From contig ML976989.1 of NCBI GenBank assembly GCA_010015675.1, positions 1,098,314 to 1,162,313 of the forward strand: DNA of 64,000 nt, written 5' to 3'. The notes beneath the pieces were generated by a model. That model had not been told where the DNA came from. It was given only the letters and a program-made list of their open reading frames with translations, and ran no database searches. Position numbers and translations under genes: made by a program. Shown here piece by piece: positions 10,405 through 20,712 of the stretch (position 1 is the first letter of the stretch; each line of letters starts with the position of its first letter). This DNA is from Byssothecium circinans (Eukaryota > Ascomycota > Dothideomycetes > Pleosporales > Massarinaceae).

Positions 10405-11580
10405 ATGGCAGCGACCCAACCGGCAACTGAGCATTCGAAGGCACTTCAGCCCACGACTGAGCATGCGATGGCACTTCAACCCACGACTGAGCATGCAATG
10501 GCACTTCAGGCCACAACTGAGCACGCGATGGCACTTCAGCTCCTTTGAATCGACGACGCTCCACCGCCTTTTCGATACGGCGACCTGGCCCCCGAGTTGC
10601 GACAGAACATCATTTCCTTTCTACCGCAATACACAGGTCACCATGCTGAGTATGTATTCCCCCGTTGCTATACGTTGTACAATCATGTGTCAAGCGTTTC
10701 GCCAAAAGTTACATTTAAATACAGTGACACGATTATCCCTCATGCCGTTCAATGCAGTGTAATAAGCTGGCTAATGCGATATCGTAGCGTACGCCCAATC
10801 TTCGCCAATGACGGTCGCTTCAGAGGTAGTCCAGGGACCTTCTGGTCAGAGACCTACAACCTACATCCCAGCCTCTCTTTGGTCTCGAAAGCCTTCAAAG
10901 ACGACGTCGACGCGTTTTTGAAGATCGATACGGAGACTTCGAGCCCTCCCGTTATCATTTGCTTTCTAGATTCGCTTTGGAAGCTGAGGTTATTGGTAAC
11001 AGAGGCGAAGGGGTTTGACGACCATTTCTTCAAGAAGCATGGGATCACATACGAGACCAACCTTACGCCTGAGCAGACTGCACAGCGCGAAAAGCGAACC
11101 TTCGATATCCCCTGCAATCGTTTGAGGCGTGAACTGGCCGACAGAGATGATTACCGTATTGCCGAGATACCCAAGGCTGTTGCCCATCTTTGTACGTTTC
11201 TCGAGAAAGCGCTGCCATGGATTGGGAAATCTGGTGCGGCACAAGGTACGTATTCCTTATTTGTGCGAATCCAATCATGCGATATGAAACGAAGTGGAAT
11301 GACGCTCCTATACGAGCCTCACTAACCTTATATCGAAAGAACTTGAGGCGTTCGTCTATATGAATCCAGATCCCAGATACAAGGAAACAGATAAAGACCT
11401 GGCTACGCTGGCCGGCTTAACTGAGGACAAAATGCGCTATCAACGTGTCAGCTTCAAGGTCACGCTGCTGATGCCACCCGTCCATGCCGAGCAGCAGAAG
11501 ATACTCCGGGGAAAGGTCGCAAAATATTCGTGTCTTCAAATGAGGCACGCGACAGATGCGGAGGAAGCACTTTTCCGGTC
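10405..11580 (+). pseudogene. F-box-like protein interrupted by in-frame TGA
   Basis: An ATG at 10405 opens a frame through a 30-bp tandem repeat coding for ALQPTTEHAM-like units, then meets TGA at 10546. The same frame continues without further stops as YGDLAPELRQNIISFLP, an F-box-like helix start, to a donor at 11246. An intron (11246-11339, branch CTAAC) joins to ELEAFVYMNPDP. The downstream exon runs to about 11580, where a further splice is possible. The protein aligns by eye with the gene at 12317: LAPELRQNIISF matches LPTEMRIHILSH, and later segments share the order of blocks. No GT lies between the ATG and TGA, so an intron cannot remove the stop while keeping this ATG. A true nonsense mutation, a sequencing error, or a missed upstream exon all remain possible. 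Confidence 0.55.
10421..10540 (+). repeat. 30-bp tandem repeat, about 3.5 copies
   Basis: Three full units at 10441-10470, 10471-10500 and 10501-10530 each begin GCACTTCA and end in ATG, with a partial copy on each side. Units differ at only a few bases. The period is a multiple of three, so the repeat adds ten residues per unit to the frame that starts at 10405. Confidence 0.9.
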
Positions 11581-12316
11581 AGTATACCCCATACCTTCCC
11601 GCTCCCCTGCCACTTCGCGCCGATCTTAGAATGGGCAAATGTTCGCTTCTCTTCTGGGGTGGAATTGAGTGTATATCTCGCTTTCAAAAAGTTATCGGAC
11701 GTTCATGGAGGATTTTCCAGAAGTTGGTCTTTTCGAGTTTTCGACAGTGCGGACGCGGCTGGGCACTGGGCAGATGGCATATCGAGTGCGCCCATTCGTC
11801 CAGAGAAGAGTTTCTTATACTGTCCATGTAGCGTCTTTTAAAATGACCTCTAATTCAAGTATTTCGTTGAGACGGAACATCAATCTTCCCAGTCGCTTTT
11901 TCCGAACAAAGTGTTAACGCTAGTGTATTTGAGAGCCTTGCGTTTTGAGCGGCTTCGGGATGTAATTGTCCCCTTCTGGTTCGTCGGAGAAGCTCCATGC
12001 AAGAGCTAAGCCCCCCTCTTTGATATCCTCTGTCGGTATATGGCTCAAACGTCACCTCGCTACCAAATTAAAACAACGACTAGACCATAATGGAATTTTT
12101 ACTTTTTTAGTTTCGATAAGTAAGTCGTTCTCCTCAAGTGCCGCCTGTCGATACCGCACGCAGACACAAGCTTGTCCCCCAGCAGTGTGAACTATACAAC
12201 TGAAAACAAGCGCGACTTATACAAACAACTGTCTACACCGCGCCGTTCAACTCTTTCACTACCTCGACGTCCGTCTCAACACTCTGCCCGAGTTTGCGAC
12301 CCTGGAATTGCACAAT
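11581..12316. other. Tail of broken gene and promoter of its paralog
   Basis: Possible last exon(s) of the broken F-box-like gene may start after CTTAG near 11629, but three frames compete and none is clear. The rest is the upstream region of the intact paralog. No other gene was seen. Confidence 0.35.
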
Positions 12317-13258
12317 ATGGAACTCCCACCAGACATCGGACCTTCGAGGTCACGCGACCACATCTCGGCCCGACGCTCTTCTCCGAATGCACTCCCGCTC
12401 GTCATTCTTACCCAAGCCATGAGAGAGCCGGAGCAAGAGAAGCCCGGTCCCGACCCAAAACGCTTCCGCTTCCTACAGCTTCCCACCGAGATGCGCATCC
12501 ACATCCTCTCCCACGCCACATGCTACCAAGGCCGCAACGCATCCTACCACACAATTTTCGACAACCTCCACCCCCAATATCGACTCCACTGGACCGACAC
12601 CTACGAAGTGGGCCCCGAGCTCCTAACATCGAAGGCCTTCAGGGACGAGCTCGCGGCCTCGCAGACCATGCATCGAGACAGACCCCACGCACCAGTGTTA
12701 GTCTGCAATTACGCCCTGATTGAATCGGCTATGAACCTATTCTTTGCATTCCGCCAGGCCATCACCGATGCGAAGCGATTCACACTGTACTTCAAGAAAC
12801 GCCAGGCAGACGGTAACGACGCAGTGGAAGAAGCTCGGAAGCTCAAACGCTGGGTCATCGACGCCCCCGTCGATTCCATAATGCGCGCCCTCGCCGCCAT
12901 ACAGGTAGGGGTCAACCAATACCATGTCCGAGGCGATAACGAGGCCACTTTCCGCACTTTCCTAGAGGTGGCATTGCCGTATCTATGCCAGCCGGGTGCA
13001 AAGCTGGAGGTACATGTCTTCGCGCAGAATGAAACACATGTGCATAAAATTCTGGAACAGAAGTGGGGTCTTAGAGGTGCTCAGTCGGATAGCGATCGTG
13101 AGGCTGTTGTTGTGTTGGATAAGACGGTTCTAGTTCCGAGGACGTTGGGGTGGATGGGCGGGGCGCTGGAGGCTGGGGGGCTTAGGTGGAGGTTTGTGAC
13201 GAAGAGGGAGTTGCAGCTTTTGGAAACGGATGGGTGGGTGGATGGGGTACGGCAGTGA
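12317..13258 (+). CDS. F-box-like fungal protein, intact paralog
   Basis: Single-exon protein of 313 residues; the ATG at 12317 is the first in frame. After a polar N-terminus the segment FRFLQLPTEMRIHILSHA resembles the first helices of an F-box or the common fungal F-box-like start. The rest (SKAFRDELAASQ, LVCNYALIESAMNLFFAFRQ, ALPYLCQPGAKLEVHVF) has no known catalytic motif. It pairs with the interrupted gene at 10405, which shares block order and similar C-terminal beta segments (GAKLEVHVF against ELEAFVYM). If the F-box is functional, the protein would link a target to an SCF ubiquitin ligase; this is inference from family behaviour. Confidence 0.65.
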   Translation: MELPPDIGPSRSRDHISARRSSPNALPLVILTQAMREPEQEKPGPDPKRFRFLQLPTEMRIHILSHATCYQGRNASYHTIFDNLHPQYRLHWTDTYEVGPELLTSKAFRDELAASQTMHRDRPHAPVLVCNYALIESAMNLFFAFRQAITDAKRFTLYFKKRQADGNDAVEEARKLKRWVIDAPVDSIMRALAAIQVGVNQYHVRGDNEATFRTFLEVALPYLCQPGAKLEVHVFAQNETHVHKILEQKWGLRGAQSDSDREAVVVLDKTVLVPRTLGWMGGALEAGGLRWRFVTKRELQLLETDGWVDGVRQ

Positions 13259-14389
13259 TTTGAGGTTCGTCTTGTGTGTTGCTACGCTTGGCTGAGGAAT
13301 GTATGAGAAAGAAAGATACGCAGAAACAGAAGGAGTATAGATGTATGGAACTGGAATATGGCAAATACGGTGAATTTTGAGAATTCGGCGTTCTTCAGGA
13401 GTTTTCACGGCGCTAGGGCGTTTTACGGGATCTTTGAATAATAAAGATGGTGTTTCATAGTCAGCCAAAGTTGGGGATAGTAACTCCGAGTTTCAATCTC
13501 ACTATCATTCATTATCTCCACTCTGAATGCCTTAGATGACTTGCTTCTGAGGGCAGAAGGATAGCCATGTGACCATTACTCTCAGTCGAGTGAAATCTGC
13601 ATCATTTCAAGGTTCTATAATAGCTAGCGGTATTACCAGCTTCGCTGTACTTAAATCACATTACATCCACAATATTTTGGTCAAGATCTGGGGTCAATGT
13701 GGCGGAACGAGCCTTTGATTCGAGTCGCTTGATGTCACTGGAATTTTCAACAATCGAACTCTGCAAACTAATCCTAACTAAATCTGCGTGCATAGGTATT
13801 GAAATTGAGCAAGTACAGTAAAAAAATATCGGGCTTGGAAGAGCTCATGGGATGCCTGTGTCGGAGAGTACATTTACCTTGGCACCTGTAGATTAAAGAG
13901 CATTCATAGTCTAGACTAACCATATCTTCACTCGACCTCACCACAAGATAACGCAAAGGGCAAACATACGCCAACTACTACACAGAGCCCTTATTAATGA
14001 GAAATTTATATACTGCCGCTTACACAATATTAAAGAATCGCAAAGAAAGAAAGCGCCGAGAAGGCGTAGCACGTTCCAGCACGCAACTGCTTGCTTGATC
14101 CAGCAGAAGACAGTGAGCGGTGTTGCTGACTGCATAATGCATACATAAGCACACACGCCTCGGCTATTCTTCCAGCCAGGATTTGGGTACCGGGTGAAGT
14201 TCGTGAGCTTGGCAGTTCAGCTAGCTTGTAAGGCTCCCGCGGCGTAGTTCTTTCAATTGCTACTAATAGTGTCGAGGGTCTACAGCTCTCCCTTCTCCGC
14301 TGCACTTGTACGAGAATACGATACATCACCGCCAAAAAAAGTTATCGTCCTTTTGTTCTCAACACTGCCTGCCACTCCGCCAATAAACC
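13259..14389. other. Intergenic, no supported gene
   Basis: AT-rich stretches with only short, motif-free open frames on both strands. The last 100 bases are the likely promoter and 5' UTR of the FAD oxidase. Confidence 0.45.
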
Positions 14390-15923
14390 ATGGCCTTGAA
14401 GAAGATCTTGACCGAAACTCTACCCTCCAAGCTCTTAACTCCAGGCAACGAGGAATATGACAAAAGCAACAATTCCTACTTCACCGTCTTCGCGAGTTCA
14501 ATCAAACCTTCCTTCATCGTCCAGCCGACCAGCGTCGACGAAGTCAGCGGCCTCCTGCGATCTCTGCATCCCTTGCTCGTGAACGATGAAGCCAAACTCG
14601 CAGTCAAGGGAACCGGGCATACGCCATTTGCAGGTAAAACTAGCCGCCCGTGAGATACCCCATTGGACTAAAACTGATTACTGGCATAGGGAGTGCTAAT
14701 ATCGAAAACGGCGTCACTGTAGACCTCCAACGTCTCAAAGGCATCACACTAAATGAGGATAAATCAGCAGTCACCATACGCACGGGTGAAACGTGGGAGA
14801 GCGTATACGCGGAGCTTGAGAAGTATGGAGTCACCGCGGCTGGAGGTCGTGTTGGGCGGGTTGGAGTGGGAGGGCTCGTTTTAGGTGGTAAGAGCCTCGA
14901 GAGATTTCGTCTGTTGTCGCAAGCTGACAGATGTAAGGGGGACTATCATTCTTCTCAACCCGGCATGGCTTTGCGTGCGATTCAGTCACCGATTTCGAAG
15001 TCGTCCTCGCGTCCGGAGAAGTCGTTCATGCAAATATGCAGGAGAATCCTGACCTTCTCGTCTCGCTACGGGGTGGGTTGAACAACTTCGGAATCGTCAC
15101 TTCGTTCACCATGAAAACCCTTCCCTCTGGCAACATGTGGGGCGGCATCAATTACTACATGCCTGGAAGCTTTGGAGCTCTCATCGAAGCCACTGTGGAT
15201 TTTGTCCAGAACGAGAAGGACCCGGATACGCATCTGATGTCCAGTATGGGTTACGGCATGGGCCAGCAGGTCGTCACTTGTTGTATGTATCATACAAAAG
15301 GAGTCGAAAACCCACCTTCGCTGCAGCCTTTCACGTCACAATCAGATCAGATCAAGGACTACAGTTCTTTGCGAACCGCAACTCACATCGAGTTCTGCAA
15401 CGAGCTGTCGAGCTTCACTAAAGATGGCGTGAGATCTTTCTATGCAACATGCACGATCCGACCTGACGTTGGGCTGATGAACAATTTGCACCGCGAGTTC
15501 TTGAACACACTTGAAGAACTCAAGTCTGCGGAGGGATTGATCTTCTCGTTGGGCTTCTTCCCGTTGACGAAATCACTGTTAGAGAATTCCAAGGCCGCCG
15601 GAGGGAATGCAAAGGACATCGACCCCAGCGATGGGCCTCTCTTCATCATTTTACTCAATCCAACATGGGACTCTCCGACGGATGATGTGAGAGTTCATCA
15701 AGGTGTCGAGGATCTGTTGGCTAAGTTCAAGAAGGTCGCGAGTGAGAGGGGTCTTCTCCATCGCTATCTCTTTACGAACTATACTTACCAAAAGGACGAT
15801 GCTCTCAGCGGATATGGTGAGGAAAGCCTTGAGAGGATGAGGAAGGTGAGTGAAAAGTTCGACCCGGCTGGTGTATTCCAGAAGGCTGTACCAGGTGGTT
15901 TCAAGATCAATGTGGCAAAATGA
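14390..15923 (+). CDS. BBE-type FAD-linked oxidoreductase
   Basis: Exons 14390-14633, 14690-14887 and 14938-15923 give 475 residues. Joins are phase-consistent: FAG/GSANIENG and LVLGG/GLSFFSTRHG. The first part is the FAD_binding_4 (VAO/PCMH) domain: PSFIVQPTSVDEV, KGTGHTPFAG with the His that commonly carries FAD covalently in this family, VTVDLQRLKGI, GGRVGRVGVGGLVLGG, then SLRGGLNNFGIVTSF. The C-terminus is the berberine-bridge domain: YLFTNYTYQKDD, GYGEESLERMRKV, FDPAGVFQ. Such enzymes oxidise small alcohols, amines or sugars with O2. No signal peptide was evident. The gene stands near a dehydrogenase and a second, broken BBE gene, but no biosynthetic core enzyme is present, so a cluster is not claimed. 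Confidence 0.9.
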
Positions 15924-17293
15924 GGCGATTTCATGTGAGAGGACACCATTTCCATATGAAGATTACTAAAGCACACTGTATCGGACTTATTCAAAAAACA
16001 TAATTACACAACCTTTACCCCAGCCAGGAATGACCGTTTACCCTTGTGTGACAGTTCTACCGCACTACCATATTTCGCATGCTGAGAATCCTCACATACT
16101 CCTCGACTCTGGAACAGTTTTGCGAGATGTGACGTCTACCGTGACGGACCGATATGCCCCATCAATTCTCTCCAACTCGTAGCTATCTTCTGCACCCTGA
16201 ATAGAGCTGAAAGGATGTTGGGCTCCTCCCACTCCCTTCGGATTATGATTCAATGCGGAGATCAATGCGAAGATTGATGTGTTTGGAGATGGCGGAGCAC
16301 GCTTCGTACGCTGGGAAGCATAGCAGGTACGACCTGTGGAGCGAAGAAACGATTGCAGAGTTGCATATAGCCTACTCTCCTTCTATCTGAACCTCTCAAC
16401 CTTTGCGAGCGATGGCATGCAAGTGACACATATGGCAGCGTAAATCTCAGCTTGACTAAAAGGCGGTCAGAACGTCAGTGCATGAGCGGAGGTAAGTTTG
16501 GAGCTTACATGAAAATCCATGCTTGTGCATTTGCCCAAAGCGAATCTTGACCGTTTATGATCATTACTCGATAGTAAACAGTAAGAATGCTGCAGACCAG
16601 GGCACTTGAAGGTGGTCACCAGGAATTCGGCTTCTTCCGAAGATCTATGATTTACAGTACGCCCGCGGCAAAAGTGCCCATTATTGCGATCTTATTGCTC
16701 AAGGGTATTTGACGTTTAGAAACCACCGGGATTGGTAGACAACCCAGGGTGACGTCGGCCGCGACATTCATGCCTCCGTGCACGAGGCCAGGAATGCGGA
16801 GATGGTTGCAGCTGTTGAGAACAGCATAGTCAGTACCACTTGGCCCAATGCTCGAAGATGAAACCCTCTATTCCGATTTACCGCCCATGGGAATTCCGAT
16901 AACAACGTACAACCGCAGCCAGAAGAGTCGTCTAAGTTCACCGACATATCAGAGAAATGGCAGGTTTGGGAACAGGCAAGATCACACTGTATATATGCAC
17001 ATGTTGGCACTCAAGCAGCGGAGAACGCTCACTGACTTTCCCTCAGCCCCGGTCGATTCTTTGTTTCCTATGTAATCAAGCATGTCATGTCTCATGCTCT
17101 CGAGAATTACGAGCCATCTATGGAGGACAAGGGAGGAAATCACACTTTGAGTTGGCGGACCTTGACACTCCCGAGCCGGGCGTGAATATCAAGTTCCAAC
17201 CAAGGAACTGAGCATCACACAGTTCATTCTACACTCTTTAGCTTGTCAATTCCAGTACCTTTTACCACACCTTTGTCCTATGTCGAAGTCAGC
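15924..17293. other. Intergenic, no supported gene
   Basis: About 1.4 kb between the oxidase and the converging dehydrogenase gene. Open frames are under 85 codons and carry no motif. Nothing else was identified. Confidence 0.45.
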
Positions 17294-18196
17294 TCAGTCA
17301 TTCTTTGCTTGGGTTCCACTCACCAGCCACGATGTCGGGAGCCATGATACCGCAAACCTGACAAACGATGCACTAGCGCCATACCAAAACTTTGGAGTTG
17401 GGTTTGCGATGATTTTTACCACCACCCCATCAGCGTACTTGTGTGGATCCATTCGAGGCGCGCCATCGTCACCACTAGCTCTCTTGATGAAGTCGCCCCG
17501 CACAGAATTGTAGAGAGAATTTTCAGGCATGCTCCAGTCCTTGTAATTGGTGTGTCCTTGAGTATGGACAGCCCCAGTAACGACTGAAATTGTCTTGACG
17601 CCAAATGGAGCCATCTCGACACGGAAGTTATCGGCGAGGATTTCTGCAGAACGCTTCGATGCCGCATATATTCCTCAACGTTGACGTTAGGGTCTTGGAA
17701 GGGGGTATCTTTGAGTTGAAGAAGATGCAGTGCTGGTAGATTGAGGAAAGAACACACCTTGCCAAGGTACGTTGAGATACCCAGAAACTGAAGATATGAA
17801 GACGATGGTACCCTTTTCCGAAATCAGAAGTGGAGCAAAAGCTTGCACCAACTGCAGTGGACCGAAAACATTGACATCGAAGAGCCGCTTTGCCGCGTCG
17901 GCACTTTCGTCGAGAAGGGGCATGAAGCGATTCTGGCCAGCGTTGTTGACCAAGTACGTGAGCTTTCCACCAGTCTCTCTCTTTACAAACTTGACAGCGC
18001 TCTCGATCTGCCCAACGTCTGTCACATCCAACTGCAGAAGAGAAACATGCTCTAACCGCTCAAGCTTCGACATGCTTGCAACATTTCGCGCAGTTGCAAA
18101 CACATGGTATCCGTTTTGGACGAAAGAGAGAGCCAGAGCGCATCCGATACCATCATCACTGCAGCCGGTGATGAGCACCGAGCCCTTCACAGCCAT
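17294..18196 (-). CDS. Short-chain dehydrogenase/reductase, AYR1-like
   Basis: Exons 18196-17758 and 17673-17294 give 272 residues. The 84-base intron starts GTGTGT and ends CTAAC...TTGAG, and the join restores PWQG-IYAASKRSAEIL. The Rossmann cofactor site is TGCSDDGIG. Also visible are the LDVTD acidic site, NNAG, the catalytic Ser in VFISSVSG, and the YAASK catalytic pair. The segment VAPFGVKTISVVTGAV-like (here MAPFGVKTISVVTGAV) resembles fungal 1-acyl-dihydroxyacetone-phosphate reductases and related SDRs. A frame extends 47 codons upstream, but the ATG at 18196 begins exactly where the fold should start. The substrate is unknown; an NADP-dependent reductase is likely. Confidence 0.87.
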
Positions 18197-18684
18197 TGAA
18201 AAGAGTCGGATGAACAAAAGAATACCGCAGTTTGAGCGGACAGGTAATTTGACGATTTCTAGGCTTTGATTGATTGGGGAGAGTGGGGTGTTTGAGTCGG
18301 CTGTACTGTGTGCACTGGGGAGCATGAGGGCATGCACTGTGCCGCAACCAATTAATTAAGCGGTAAACCGAGGGCTCAGCTGAGTTCCAGTCGAGCAAGA
18401 GCCCGAGGGACACAGCTCGAGGATAAATTATTTATGATCGGCATCGGAAAAATAGTAAGTTTGCCCAGAGCTCATTTCTCAATGACGTCCAACTGTTAGT
18501 GTCACAAAGGGCACTTGTATCTTTGTGTGGTGATCTGCCCCATATTTTTGAACCTGCGAGATATTTCGTGCAGTGTGTTCAATCGCTCTTCTTTCAGTCT
18601 ATTTCCTCTCTGTCTCCAGCCTATTGTGGCAATGTTTTGCATCTCCTTCCGATGACTGCGCTTCGATGTCAAGATCGATGCCCG
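18197..18684. other. Divergent spacer between SDR gene and BBE remnant
   Basis: Holds the promoter of the minus-strand SDR gene. Traces of the N-terminal part of the BBE remnant may be present near 18600 but are too decayed to align. Confidence 0.35.
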
Positions 18685-19444
18685 GTCGTATTGTTCTAAA
18701 CGGGACAGACCAATTTGCGGAGTCGGTATCTTCCTTCTTTTGCGTCCATAATGTGAAATCGGATTTTGCTAATCGTCCAGAAGGCGGAATATCATTCTTT
18801 TCTCCACAACGCGGCTTTGCCTGTAATTACATCTAGAAACACACTGCGCATCTCGAACACGTCGGATTTTGTTCAAGAGGTTTTGACGCTAAGCACTCCG
18901 AACCAATTGTAAGTTGCCGCATGTGCCTATGATTAAAAACACGCTAAAATCCTACAGTAGCATCTGGGCAACTACTACCTTCAGAATGACACCGACAATA
19001 CTCAGTCGCATCCATTCCATATGGGAAGCTTCCGCTCTGTCCATGAACAAGATCACCACCATAACCTCTTCGATGACACTTCAGTCTGTCCCTCCGCCTC
19101 CGCCATCCGATTTGCCAAATAGCCTCGGTTTTAGCTCTGACTCTACACCTGAAAAGGATGTGGTGCTCTGTCTCATACCCATCTTCTTTGAGAACTCGGA
19201 TGCTCAGGGAGAGCTGGATGTCGCGACCCAAGACGTCATCCATTCTATAGATCAAGTGGCAGAGCAAGAAAAGGCCAGCAAAAAGTTTACATACCTCAAC
19301 TATGCAGCTAGGTGGCAGAATCCTCTGCGTGACTACGGCAGCCATGTCTTTGGTGATCTCCAGCAAGTAGCGAAGAAATACGATCCACAGGGGATTTTCC
19401 AAGACCAAGTGGGAGGATTCAAGCTCTTCAGAGAGAAAAAGTAG
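18685..19444 (+). pseudogene. Remnant of a second BBE-type FAD oxidase
   Basis: Two recognisable pieces lie in order. At about 18780-18832, GGISFFSPQRGFAC matches GGLSFFSTRHGFAC of the intact oxidase and is followed directly by a stop. From about 18955 to 19444 an open frame carries the C-terminal half: ATTTFRMTPTILSRIHSIW, MTLQSVPPPPPSDLPNSLG, then the BBE tail KKFTYLNYAARWQ, DYGSHVFGDLQQVAKKYD, PQGIFQ. The roughly 200 residues that normally lie between these blocks, including the GG.NNFGIVT segment, are missing. The best reading is an internal deletion plus stop codons. The tail has not collected stops, so loss may be recent. Confidence 0.7.
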
Positions 19445-19850
19445 CATGTAGCAGGGTTAATACATTTGGTTCCGTCAAAGTGTAAAACTCGCGTCACTCC
19501 GATGATATTTTTGACTGAAAGTCTCACTGCACGTCACGCCCGCTTGCGTCAAGCCTCCTATGCACAGACCATCTTCGCGCCAAGCCGCAGCCGCGCAAGA
19601 CATCATCACCACCTGCCACTCGCCGCAGGTCTTCTAACGACCATCTGGACCAACCCCATCGCGAACCACTCATCGAATCTTTCCCATATTCCGCACACCG
19701 CACACATCACCATATTGCCCAAACTCTTGTCCCGTTGTCGCGCTCCACACCCGCCACGCTCGAGGCAGGCCACAGCCTCCTCCGATAAGCTCCGCCGAAC
19801 GCCAGCAGCTCAAGCCCGGGAAAAGAAAAGAGGGATAAGCGTCGCCCAAG

Positions 19851-20302
19851 ATGGTCAAACCACTGGTTTCTGCTATGAATGCGTGGACGTGGTATGTTTA
19901 CCTTCCCCCCGCCCGTGGAGGTTGAAAAGCAGAGGTGGAGTGCGGGAGGCAGCTATCCTGCACCCGGAATAAGAAGTCCAGCAAGCTAACATCAACCCTC
20001 CAGCATGGTCGTCTCTGTATTCGCCATAATAATCCTCTCCGTCATCGGGAGTTTATTCAAGGTACATTACCCCCTCCCCAGCGTCCAACATCGCGGAGAA
20101 AGTAAAACAGAAGCTAACGAGATGATTGCAGGCCGGCTCCCACACAATGATGGGCTCGGAAGAAGACCCTAAAGATGGCGGTGCGGTCGCGGGCGCCGTC
20201 TTCGGTGCCGTGTTCATCTACATCGGGTTCTTCGTTTTCTGTGGCTTCCAGGCCCTGCTTCATATCCGCGAGAGTCGGCGTGGGGCGATAGCGCTTTCAT
20301 GA
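19851..20302 (+). CDS. V-type ATPase subunit f homolog (yeast YPR170W-B / RNASEK family)
   Basis: Small three-exon gene: 19851-19891, 20004-20061 and 20132-20302, giving 89 residues. Splice sites are GTATGT...CAG and GTACAT...GCAG with branch CTAAC. The joined product starts MVKPLVSAMNAWTC, then a first membrane helix (MVVSVFAIIILSVIGSLF), a short loop with GSEEDPKDG, then a second helix (AVFGAVFIYIGFFVFCGFQ) and a basic tail. The Trp-Cys before helix 1, the EDP.DG loop and the FFVFCGFQ end correspond to the yeast YPR170W-B protein, found in the membrane Vo sector of the vacuolar proton pump. Because each exon is tiny, simple ORF scanning misses it. Confidence 0.85.
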
Positions 20303-20712
20303 GCGAAGGCGGAGTAATGCAGGGATGGGCGGGTATATCTCAAACACGACTACTTGGGGGTCGTCATGGGTGATGTGAGGAGGATCTCGCTGAGACCTAT
20401 CGAATGCGGGTTTCCTAGCTCGTACCTGCATGGCAAATTCGGACGGCAGAAGATGTTCTTGTACGCGGATTAAATACGGCGTTACATTGGCATGGTTTGG
20501 GGCTTTGTATTCAGTATTTGCTACTACTTCGGCATGGGAGATCCAGCTGTGTACATGTTCCGGTGCGCATAAGTCATAGCGATCATCGCTCGAATATAAC
20601 ATAATCATCTCAACCCATTCTCTGTTCCCTCCCATATGATACAACCTCCCAATCACCCTAAACGCCAGCAATGCATCCCCCCATCCCAAGCGCCTTCTTT
20701 TTTCCAACCCAT
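20303..20712. other. Convergent 3' spacer
   Basis: Shared 3' region of the V-ATPase f gene (plus strand) and ELP3 (minus strand). An open frame of 157 codons on the minus strand continues past the ELP3 stop in another frame and has no motif. Confidence 0.4.

Noticed and set aside
14390..19444. Secondary metabolite gene cluster
   Set aside because: Only tailoring-type enzymes (oxidase, dehydrogenase) are present; no PKS, NRPS, terpene synthase, regulator or transporter was seen nearby.
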